Shown here in pieces: positions 47,864-58,460 of a stretch of DNA of 64,000 nt. The position numbers and the translations under genes were made by a program. Position 1 is the stretch's first letter. Each line of letters opens with the position of its first letter. The notes beneath the pieces are model-generated. The model was not told the DNA's origin. It saw only the letters and a program-made list of their open reading frames with translations, and made no database searches. This DNA is from Lichenostomus cassidix (taxonomy: Eukaryota > Chordata > Aves > Passeriformes > Meliphagidae): NCBI GenBank assembly GCA_008360975.2, contig CM039181.1, forward strand, positions 4,262,380 to 4,326,379. The letters are read 5' to 3'.

Positions 47864-48497
47864 TGTGACCAGAATGAGGAAGGATCTCCCCCTTCTGACG
47901 AGGACAGAGTTAATTTTCCTCCAGCTAGCTGGTACAGCGCTGTGGTTTGGGTTTAGGGTGGAAATACTGCTGATAACACACTGATGTTTTACCTGCTGCT
48001 AGTGGTGTTTATGCTCAGTCAAGGAGTTCCCAGCTCCTCAGTCCTTGCCAGCGAGCAGCCTGGAGGTGCACAGGAGCTGTGAGGTGACACTGACAGGACA
48101 GGTGACACCAAGTGGCTGAAGGGCTGTCCTCCCACACCATAGATCATGCTCAGCATATCAACTGAGGGAAGCTGGCCAGGAGGTGCTGTCACTGCTCAGG
48201 GATGCTCTGGGCACCAGTCAGTGCGTGGGGAGCAATTTTTTAGTGCATCACTTGGGGGTTTTCTTCCTTGTTTTGGCTTTTTTTTGTCTCTTGTGCTGTC
48301 TCCGTTTTTATTACAATTATTATTATTGCTAAAATTGTTATATTCTGTTTCAATTATTAAACTGTCCTTATCTCAAGATTTTTTTTTAACCTTTTTTACC
48401 TGTTAACTTCTTTCCAATTCTCCTCCCCTTCCCACTGGAGCAAAAGCAGAGCTCATGGCTGCACAGCACTTATTGCCAGTGGGGTTCAACCCCAACA
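47864..48497 (+). mobile_element. Solo LTR of an avian ERVL-type retrovirus (diverged)
   Basis: The stretch contains several blocks I recognise from the common avian ERVL LTR. These include GGACAGAGTTAATTTTCCT, then GCTGGTACAGCGCTGTG, then GATAACACACTGATGTTTTA. A GTGCATCACTTG block, an ATTATTATTATTG run, TTCAATTATTAAACTGTC and a CCAGTGGGGTTCAACCCC end near 48480 follow. The right end, CCCCAACA at 48497, is clear. The left end is uncertain: TGTGACC at 47864 gives an imperfect duplication (ATGAG left, AAGAG right). No internal retroviral genes are adjacent. It is clearly older than the LTR at 18880. It lies in PTN intron 1 or upstream of it, antisense to PTN. Confidence 0.75.
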
Positions 48498-51400
48498 AAG
48501 AGCAAACAGGATGCAGCACTACAACATAAAACAAATATTTTTGTCCATTCCTGCTTTTCCTCATCTATCATTTGCTGACTATTCCCTGTCCTATTGACTT
48601 TTGGCATAACCAATCAAATGCACACAAACATACAGGTATATAGGCACACCTAAATGTGTAAACACTTATTTAACATCATTTATTATTATTAACTTATTTA
48701 ACTGCCTGCAACAGGTTAATTATACTCACATGACCTAGATAAAGACAACAAATCCCATTTCTGTAGTTCTTCAACTATGATTCTTGCTGATCATGTGGAA
48801 GACACAGCAGGGCCTGTTGCTCCCTGTATGCTGCACCAAATGGGATCCCATCCAGGGAATCAGGACATCTGCTAATTCTCATTAATATAGGGGAAGCTGA
48901 GAGTTTGAAGAATACTGTTTCAGATAAAAAGGAACTGCAAAAAGAAAGCTCTTTTCCTTTGATATGAATTTCCATTATCTACCCTTGCACTTCTTAAGCA
49001 GTCCTTTATTGGGTTTTTCCTAACTTTGCTTTTCCCACCATTCTTTCCCCTTTTCACTTCCCACCTTATCCTTTCAAATTCACCTCAATTTAACATTTTA
49101 CTCATTTTCCCTCTTCCACCAAAAACACACACAGTACATTCTCTTTGGAATATCCAGTCTGCAAAAGCAGCTGCTTAAATCCCTAATTTTCTTAGGATTC
49201 CAACTCTTATGTCACTAGTGGCTGTAGGAGAAACCCACTTTTCTTCATGGGTGGTATTGTTAAAAGTAATAACATCAACAATAAGAAAAACCTCACTTTG
49301 TAAAGATACTTCCTTGCTTGGTTGCTTAATGAGAATATCTGTGCTCTAAAAAGCCCCTTTTGCCTGCTTCTCCCTGTAAGGTATTCACAGTTCTCTGTGG
49401 GAGGCTTCTTCCTAAAAATAAATGCCATAATTTGCTTTCTCTTATCTTACAGCTAATTAAATTTTGCCACCATAACATTTCACCTTTTCATTGTGCTGCA
49501 TTTCCAAAGCATCAGACTGCACTTTGCCCTTTTCCTGCTTCTTTTTTTCCCCAGTGCTGGCAAACCAAGAGCAATGGTTGGGTTTTAACCCAAAAGTTTT
49601 CAGCCCCAGCCACATGCAATAAAAACAAAAAACAAACCCTACATTGTCTGACCTCTAGAAAGAAGTCAGCACTGCAGGTCAAGGTTTGATTATCTAATAT
49701 AATATAATTTCAGCTTACAAACTGGGCAAAGTGGAAAATTTCCAACTAATAGAAGGTCTGCAGCATTACATAGGAAAGCATTCAGACATGAGATGGTGAA
49801 GAATGGACTGAGTGACAGATGGAAGAATTATATACACAGTAAAAAAGAAAGGTGGAAAGGTTCACATTATCTAGAAATCAATTTGTAAATATGAAGTTTA
49901 CCTAGATGCCACAATAGATTTTTATGGGCCAGGCAGACATTAATGAACACAATTTACAGCATCAGCCCAATTTTTCACTGCTTTGTGGCTTTTTAAAATT
50001 ATTTATCCTTGCTCAAGCAAGCAGGCAAAACGATGACCAGACAACATGCCAAACTATAAAATCATCCTTGTGATGATGTGAGACACCTAAACATGCAACA
50101 ATTCCAAAATTGTTCCAGTTCTCAATTGTTTTGGAATTATCAGTGGTCACTATGGCCACTGATGGAGATGATCTCTCCAATTTAAGACTGAGGGAATAAA
50201 ACACAATAATAAATCACAATGAAAACATTTCAGCAAAGTGATTTGAGGTGCAAGGCAATATATATAGAATTCTCAATGTGTGACAATTGTGTTCATTCCC
50301 TACTTTACATTTTAAAGCACAACCATTCAAGTGAAAAAAACCCCAAAAAACCCAAAACACAATGCTACTTAAAATATAAATTACCAACTTTACTTAAGAT
50401 TGTTCTTGATATTTGGGCACACTGTGTATCATGATTGATTATATTGTTGGTTAACTGATTAAATTGACATTTTTTCCCACAAAAGTAGCTCTTCATGTTT
50501 TACATTGGAAAACGCTTGGTAATGATGAAAAATCAGAATGTGAAAAATCTCCATGTGACCACTGCCCTGCCCTGAACAACCACAGGGAAAAAGAAAAATA
50601 AAAATTTTTTTGCAAGGCTGTAGATGACCACAAACATAATAGAGACAGTATATCCCTGATACTTTTTCATAGGAATGTGATAAAACCAATGCAAGAAAAC
50701 TACAAAACAGCTGATCCTCCTTTCCTCTCAGGGTGTGGGTGTCCCAAAAGGTCTTGGCACACTCCAAAGCAATATGCAGAGTCCCTGCAGGACAGGACTG
50801 CAGTGGGAGGACTCTGGCAACATGCAGCCTCCTTTGGAGTTAAATGTTGCCAACTGGGAAAGGGAAAAAAAAAATAGATTTTTCACTTTATAATTATACC
50901 ATATAATTTGGAAATGACTGCCAACAAGAAGGTAAAAGAAGTCTAGTCTAGTTTTCAAAATATCTTGAGTGAAAGAAATGGTATATTTATTTAAGCTGGG
51001 ACTGACTTTTTAGTCCTATCAGAGAAAATACCTACATGGATTGAGTTCAAGTTACAACTGCAATAGGGAATGAGTAAAATAGCACAGTCCAAGCACAAAC
51101 AGAAAGACTCACATTCAACTCAGATCTCATGGCACCATGACTCCTGATGAAATTTGGGAAATGGAAGAGTAATGCTGACAGAAGGGAAAGGAACAACCTT
51201 CCACTGTCAAAGCTTTCTCAAAATTATGCTATTTGTTATTTGTTCAGTACATTCCAACAGAAAGCAGAGCCAAAAAGTGTTTCATTTACAAACAAAGCCT
51301 AAACTACTGGAAAATTTCAAGCATTCATTATCTATTCCCACTTCAGATTCTGCAAAAATAAAAACAATAATATTTAAAAAAATTTAAAAATCAAGCCAAA

Positions 51401-53030
51401 ACAAAACAAAGCCCAAAACATTCAACAGACCCAGCACTGGATCTTCTCTCATATAAACTACCAGATAATGTGTTCATGTCTGTAGGGCTGCATACTTTAG
51501 AAATAAAAACTCATTTTAAGTGAACTTGTTGCCTGATATGAATGAAAGTGTGGCTCTCACAAACTCCATGATTTTTTTCTGGCAACTTGCTGTGCTCATA
51601 GGATTCTCCAGGCAAGTGCTCACATATTCAGTCCTAAGGGAATTGGGACTTTACTGGCAGGTGAGATACACTAAATTCACAAAATGTGTATCTTTTCTAC
51701 TTCTGCTCATTGCTCTGCAAGTGCTGATAATTTCTCAGATGGCACTGAAGTTTAAGCACAGCTAAATATCAGTGTAGCTCAACTCCACCATGAGCAGAAT
51801 ATTGGAAATCTCAGGCTTCCCAGGGCTCATTATAACCTAACTTAGCTCATTACCTTTCTGCATTGCTGCAGCCACACAACCTCCAGCAGCCAAGCCACCC
51901 CTCAGCCAGCAGGCATTTATGGATCTGTCAGACACTTAATTCTCCCTACAGGTCATCAATCCTAATGATTCTCAATCCCACTCCTGAACAATTAGCCCAA
52001 TAAGGCTGAATGCACCTTTGGTGATGTGTGCCAGCACAGGAGGGTTCAAACACCAAAATCCAGCCTTGCCATGGTGTAGGACAGCTTGTGATACAGAACT
52101 ACCCAAACTATATACTGATACCTTGTCTACTTTTACATTTTCCTATGAAAAGAGAACCTATATCTGTCTGCACAATGGATGTATGCATTTGAGATTGCTT
52201 CTGAAAACATTCCATTCTTTTCCCTAGCAATAAGAGAAACAAATTGACACAGAAAGAAGAAAAGTTGAGGAAAGAGGATGAAGCATTACCCTGCCTTAAA
52301 TTCATAAATATTTATATCTTCCTCTGTGACAGAAAGGAGGAAGAACAGCTTACACTGCCAAGGATCATAACACCAGCTTTCTCCTGCATGGATTCAGGGA
52401 AGCAAGAGGGAGCATTCCTGCAGGTAATTAGCCTTGACTGCTAATCACATCAGCCAGAAGTGATGAGAAAATTAGTCTGATGCTCTTCCCAGATTCCCAG
52501 AGAAGCACTGCTGGTGACTGTGATGCTCTGGTGCAATACACCCTAAATACACACTGACCAGGACTGACCCTCACAGCCCTCGGGATGGATGGAATAAAGT
52601 GTCCTGCTCCACTCCCAGGACCATGGTTCCTCCTGGCTCAGGGCAGATATCCAATTTCTGACTGATCCATTGATCTCCTACTACAGCAGCACTAACCAAA
52701 GAAGAGCAGAAATTATTTGCTTGGTCTTTTCAGAGTCAACATTTGCCTGGTTTGCAGTTTTCCAGAAAAAGAGAAAAGTCACGGTTCGGTCACAATGAAT
52801 GCACTGAGAAGTGGACAGAGACTTGGATTTACATTTGTCTGTATCCCTTAGCTACTAATTCTTTTAAATACATATTTAAAAAAGCAAATATACTAAATCA
52901 CTGCATTTTCACATGACCTGCAACTCGAAATCTTGTTCATTCCTGCAAGTAGAGGGTAAAATAACACTCAGATATTGCATATACATGTGATGAGAAACAG
53001 TTTCCAAAACCTGACAGGGATGGCACAAAA

Positions 53031-53152
53031 GCTATATATTCGATATATAGCTATTTATCTAATATAGCTATTATAGCTATATGTCTAATATAGCTATTAT
53101 AGCTATATAGCTATTAACAGCTATTAATAGCTAATTTAAAGCTATTAACTAT
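53031..53152. repeat. TATAGCTAT-type AT-rich tandem repeat
   Basis: TATAGCTATTATAGCTATAT-like units recur, including two copies of CTAATATAGCTATTATAGC about 26 bp apart, then GCTATTAACAGCTATTAATA. The tract is rich in short palindromes. Confidence 0.85.
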
Positions 53153-54312
53153 AGAGCAAAGAAACAATCAGTCCCAGCTCTGTCACTCAAGGAAAAGGCT
53201 CTGAAACCTTTCAGGGGAGAGGACTGTGCCACAGATGGCAAAGGCCTCAAACAGATGGTGCAGGAAAAGACTTGGAAGAAAATGATGGTCAGGAATGGGA
53301 TGGGCAGGAGACACAGGGACAGGCAGTCTGTGAGCTGAGGAGGAAGACTGACAGAGAAAGTCTCAGAATATGAAGCTCAGAGCCAGGAACTGAGGCTGTA
53401 GCTCACTCGAGAGTAGGCAACTTGTTTCTGTGCCTTGACGTTTTTGGAAACTCAGCGAAGAAAATGGAGAAAAATAAATCCTTCTCAAGATTGTCTTCCC
53501 AAGCCAAGATGATGACAGCTTAATTATGCTGAAACTTGCTAAGGGATAGACTTTAAAAAAAGCACCCTGTATGATTTCAAAGGATGGAAACATAGAATTT
53601 AATAGCTATACACTACTAAACCCCATAGAGTTGAACTGAAAAACAATTACCCACAGATGTCAGACTTCCAACTGCTAGAAGATTGGAGTAATTTGATTCC
53701 CCCTCACACAAACATTTACATAAGCCAGAGGCTGTCAGGGGATTTAACATGAGAGCTCCACGTCAGAAGAGTGGGATTTCCAGCACCTATTTGCAGAGCT
53801 GTGATCCAGGCCACCCTGTTTCCTCTCCCTGCCACAGCACAGGCTTGCTGTAAGCAGCTTTCTGCCAGAAGAAGGTTGGATGATTAAGGTAACTACCTCA
53901 CAAGGCTCAGGGATTATATCTTCATCTTCACTGACCCAGAAATAACCTCAGGAATAAAAAGCAAGGCTCTTAGGGAGAAAGGCTGAGAGCAGGAAGGAAC
54001 AAAACCATCCCAGGGGCTAGTGGACAGCAGACTGCCCATTCCCAGGACACTCCTTCCAGTTTTCCTAGCAGCAGTTCACCCTCACAGGTTCAGGAAAGCT
54101 GTATTTAAACACTCCAGGTGATCAGGACCTCCTCACACCACCCAGACTGCACAAATCATCCAACCATTCCTCGGCAGATATTGGAGGTTTGGATTTTTCC
54201 TCCTAAGCAAAAACAATTCTGATTTCAATGGCTTCCTACCAAACTGAGCCCCTGGCTGCTTTGGCTTCCTGGCTCCATGACCAAAGAAGATTCACAGGAT
54301 GCCTAGAAAGCA

Positions 54313-54353
54313 TTGTGGTTTATATCAAAGTGTTCCTTTGGTATAAACCACAA
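54313..54353. repeat. Hairpin: 18-bp stem, 5-nt loop
   Basis: The left arm TTGTGGTTTATATCAAAG (54313-54330) pairs with CTTTGGTATAAACCACAA (54336-54353) across the loop TGTTC. Seventeen pairs are Watson-Crick and one is G-T. Pairing stops outside the arms. Confidence 0.85.
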
Positions 54354-54464
54354 GAGAGGACTGATTTCCCTGCAGCTCCAGGCTGTCTCACACAGTAATG
54401 AAGTCTTTTTGAAAGAGCAAGAACATTGTTCCTTCAGACACAAAACTAACATTTTGTTATTGTT

Positions 54465-54600
54465 CTCAATTCTTAATTTTACTCCATCGCAAAGATGCAG
54501 GTTTTGTGCAAATCAGTCTGAAAAATCCAGAGTCCCTTTTGCTATGAATCTCTCATTATTGCTTTTGAAACAAGTGAAGAAACGCCTAAGATTCAAAAAA
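54465..54600. repeat. Diverged direct duplication, copy A
   Basis: The segment runs from CTCAATTCTTAATTTTACTC through ATGCAGGTTTTGTGCAAAT to CGCCTAAGATTCAAAAAA. It aligns without large gaps to 56124-56259 at roughly 85-90% identity by eye. I do not recognise it as a known repeat family. Confidence 0.85.
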
Positions 54601-56123
54601 TCAGGCTGTGATCTCTGCAACTGAAGTGGAAATGTTGCTTCTCTCTTAGTTCCTACAAACAAAAAATTTACTCTAGTACCACTTGTCCCCTTCTCTTTTA
54701 AGACAACACACAGTGCATGCCCTTCTCATCACCTCATACTTGCCAACAAGTTTAATACTCCAAAAAGGGTTTTTAAGATCCAACCAGTCAGGGAGGCAAA
54801 AGTCCTGTGATTTGATGTTTTGTCTGCTCTTCAGCAAGACACACCTCTGAAGGGAGTGCACAATTATAAGTGCTTGTAAAATGCTGCATTTCTGCATTTT
54901 GATCCTCAAAATGGCTTGACAGGAAAGAAAACTGCTTGTGCTTTATCCACTCAGTCCTACCACAGCTTCTGCAAGGCAGAGTGTCTCACTGCTCAGATAA
55001 CACAGGATTGAATCAGCTTTTCAAGACAGAGCCAACATTAACAAGTGGGTTTGCTACAGAGAGGGGAACAATGTATTCCAAGCAGATATGAAAATATGAG
55101 GAAATTTAATAAGACCAGGAGAGGCAACACCCTTGTGAGTGAAACTGTGAGACTGTCACATGAAGGAAAATGTACATGGAAAAGTAGGATCAAAGATGGA
55201 ATAGATCAATCAAGCCTCTGCACCAAACTTAATTTCTGTGCTTCCCTTGCATTGTCTCCATTTCTTGTTTATTTTGTCCCAGCTGAGTGGAATAGAGGAA
55301 TAACACAACTGAAAATCCTGCTGGAGCAGATTTGTTCCAAACAAGCATCTCACCAACAAAAGCAGATTACAAAAGGAGACAAACCTCTTAAGAGGAAAAG
55401 AAGAACAGCCCTGGCTCACCAGCCAGCATTGCTACAAGGGCTGCTCCTGGGGCAGCTCACAGCACCCTTCCTTTGAGATAAATCCACACCAAACTCCCCA
55501 TCCTGCAGCTCCAGGGAGATCTCCCAAAATCCACAATTCCCAATTTGATAGCAGCTCCCCTCCTGCTCATGTGCTGGGTGTGCTAAAGTAGGCCAGCATC
55601 TTCCTCATGAACAAAGCAACTCTCCACTCCCAGTCCCTGCTCTGCTCCCTTCCACCTCTCACGTAGAAAGACCTCCTCTGCCTTTACTCTGCCTGCACTT
55701 TGTCTCTGCCCTGTTTCTGGGGTCCCTCCAGCCTCAGTCTGCATTCCTATGAAGCAGAGGGGCTGCTGGTGCAGTTTTGATCCTTTCCTGCCCTGCCTGC
55801 TTTAGCTGTCTGTATTAGCTGCAGCGTTTCTCCTGAGTTAGAGCTCTTCCTCTCAGCAGCCTCTCCTTAGCAAGGAATAATGCATATTACAGCTGATTCT
55901 CTCCCTAATTAGAGGAATTTTAACATCTCTAGGGGTGCATTTGACTGATAGGACTCTTAAGCCTCCTTTCTGCCTTTGCTTGTCAGTTTAGGGTATTTCT
56001 GGCAAGTCAAACTATTCCTTCCTTAGCCCCCAAACCCAAAACAAACAAAAAATGCACATGAATGTCAAACTTTTCTAATAACTTTCCTAGTTCCTCATTT
56101 GTAATTCCTCTTATCACTACAGC

Positions 56124-56259
56124 CTCAATTCTTATTTTTACTCCATCGCAAGGATGCAGGTTTTGTGCAAATTAGTCTAAAAAATCCAGTGCTCCTTTTG
56201 CTACAAGTCCCTCATTACTGCTCTTTAAACAAGCGAAGAAAAGCCTAAGATTAAAAAAT
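56124..56259. repeat. Diverged direct duplication, copy B
   Basis: The segment runs from CTCAATTCTTATTTTTACTC through ATGCAGGTTTTGTGCAAAT to AGCCTAAGATTAAAAAAT. It is in the same orientation as copy A, about 1.66 kb away. Confidence 0.85.
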
Positions 56260-57399
56260 ATGTTACATTACTAGACCAATTACTGTCTTATATACCACAC
56301 ATCAGTGAAAAAAACTCCATGAAAATAATGACTTGGAAAATAAAAAATAATCATTAAGATGATTATTTTACATGATTCTCAATTTTTTATATGAAGGAAT
56401 TCATAATAATAATAAAAAATAATACAACAGCAAAAGTCTGCAGGCAAGAGTCTCTCACAGTTTACTTTCAGCAAAGAACCCTAACAGCCTCCAGCAATAA
56501 AAGCCACATTTTTCTAGCAAAAGAAAAACCCCAGAATCCTCCTCCACCTTGAAGAGGTGAAGCTGTTCATTACAGGGCCACAGGGAAGCTCAGGGATGCT
56601 AGTGAATAGCAAAATAAGCAGAGGAACCATAATTATAAGGAAAAACCTTCCTAAGAAGTGTCAAGTGCCCTAAACCGAGAAGGAACTGAATCTTTCCAAA
56701 CATCCCGACCTGACCTGGATGCTGAAGGCTTCATCTCACATATGACTCAGAGAGACTTTTATCAACTTGGGTTGCTGATCACACAGCACAGGTTTTGAAA
56801 GCAGCACACTCAGGACTGGCAAGAACAGAATTGCTCACTCTGGGATCCAGACAGATTTAGCAAGGTGAGAAAGGAAATGCTGGGGCATTTTTCCAAGCAG
56901 GTTCCACAAGGAGTTCAGCACCAAAACTTTTATATTTTCATTTATTACAGAAAAAACAACAGACTGAGGATGACAAGTTTTATCCACTACAAAATTAGCA
57001 GATTTTCACATCAGGCTCAGGTCAGCGTTCAAGAAGAACTGGATAACCTTGGGGATGAAGGGATAAGAAGTTCTTAAACTCAACAGCACCAGAAGCAAGA
57101 TCCCAGACTTGGAAACTATCAGAAATTCTGCTTTGAACCACTGACTCATCAGGTCACAGAAATGAAAAAAGGGGAATCTTAACACAGACCTGATTGCCAC
57201 TATGATGAGACCATTCAAAGAGGGGAAGAGAATTCAGAACATAACACACCAAGGCACAAGGTCCTGGTGCCTCTTTCCAGTTCCTCCCCTGTGTAATCAA
57301 CCTTCAGAGAAAAAACACCTGCAAACCTCAAAATTCAGCAGGATTTATTTTGGTTTTTCTTTTTTTTAAATACAGGGATCGTCGAGTTTCCTAAATAGA

Positions 57400-58460
57400 T
57401 GTTTTTAAAACACCTAAACTTTGGAAACGGCTCGATACACTTTGCTCTACTTCCCATGCTGTCTTCTGGGACACAGAATTTCATTTAGGGACTGCTTGCA
57501 CCACCAAGAACACATCCCTCATCTTTCTGGGCTCAGTCCTCCTGGCACCTCTCTGAAAGAACCCAAAACCCAACCCAGCGAAACGCTGCGATTCTTATCT
57601 CCACCCAATTTCCCCCTCCCATTTCCTCGGAGGAGAAGGGCTGTTTACTCAGCCAGAAGATTACATTTGTTGATCAAAGGATGAGGGGAATCCTCTCCAG
57701 CTCACACAGCCCATCCACATGCAGATTTCGGAGCACGGCCTCGCAGTGTAAGGCGACACAAATGAACTGCCCCGATATTATTAAGTCACCAGATGTAATC
57801 CTGACAGCAGCTCCAAGCTCTTGGTTTCCTCCTCCTCCTCCTCTGATCTCTCCCTTTCTCCTGCCTCCCTCTCCCTTTGCTTTGATGACTTTGACAGCCA
57901 AGTTCTTGGAGAGTTACTCCAGGTTACAACGTGTCACCTCTAATGGAATTCAAAGCTTTAATTCAGAAAGTGGCCACTCTTGACCTCTGGCCCTGCTGCC
58001 ACCCACTCTGCCACCCCCCTCCTGTCTCCATCGCCATGGAAATGAATGGCTGAGCGAAAAAATGGGAGCAGGCAGAGCCTAAAGCTTTTCACAGAGCCCC
58101 CAGAAGAAAGATGAATGAAACTCATTCATCACTGAGCAAGGGACCCAGAGAGCAAGCCAGAGGCAGAGCGAGAGAGGGAGAGAGACAGCCCGAGATAGAA
58201 AAGGTTACCTCATGCAGGAAGTTATGTGATTTGAAAAAGAAAAGCACAGGAGGTGTGAGGGAACATAGTTCACTTGCAAAAAGTGCAGATTCTACCGGGA
58301 AGGATGCTGATCTGGGGAGCAGGGGTGGTTTCCTTATTTCCTCGTGATTTCTTAGGGAAGGATCACCAGGAAAAGGAGAGAAAATTGAGGGGAGAAGGGA
58401 GATATGCCTGAAAAGAAATCTCAGTGAAAGTCTGAGGGATGAAGGGCAACTCACAGAAAG
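57400..58460 (-). promoter_or_regulatory. CpG-enriched block: candidate PTN promoter or non-coding exon 1, or a conserved element
   Basis: In a CpG-poor region this kilobase has many CpGs (for example AACGGCTCGATAC, AACGCTGCGATTC, TTTCGGAGCACGGCCTCGCA, AGCGAGAGAGGGAG). It also has a purine/pyrimidine-asymmetric part near 57825-57880 and unique, ordered sequence such as CCCCGATATTATTAAGTCAC. PTN is transcribed leftward, its first exon is non-coding, and in mammals it lies tens of kilobases upstream of exon 2. A site 25-26 kb upstream is plausible for a compact bird genome. I could not identify a definite TATA box, start site or unique donor; minus-strand GT sites such as CTG|GTGACT near 57789 are only donor-like. 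It may instead be an enhancer. Confidence 0.35.

Larger units (their letters stand above)
32185..57399 (-). other. PTN: PTN intron 1 and/or upstream region, proximal part
   Basis: This begins at the exon 2 acceptor (CTGCAG at 32190-32185) and is intron at least near that end. It carries the CR1, minisatellite, AT-rich tracts, hairpins, ERVL LTR and duplicated segment listed separately. Between them (for example 38000-41100, 45000-47800, 48500-53000) I see unique AT-leaning sequence with no supported gene. Confidence 0.65.

Noticed and set aside
50097..50168. Adjacent inverted repeats AATTCCAAAA/TTTTGGAATT and TCAGTGG/CCACTGA
   Set aside because: The stems are only 10 and 7 bp with long loops, within chance expectation for AT-rich DNA of this length.
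54313..54353. Possible microRNA precursor
   Set aside because: The stem is 18 bp with a 5-nt loop and pairing ends abruptly. It is too short for usual processing.
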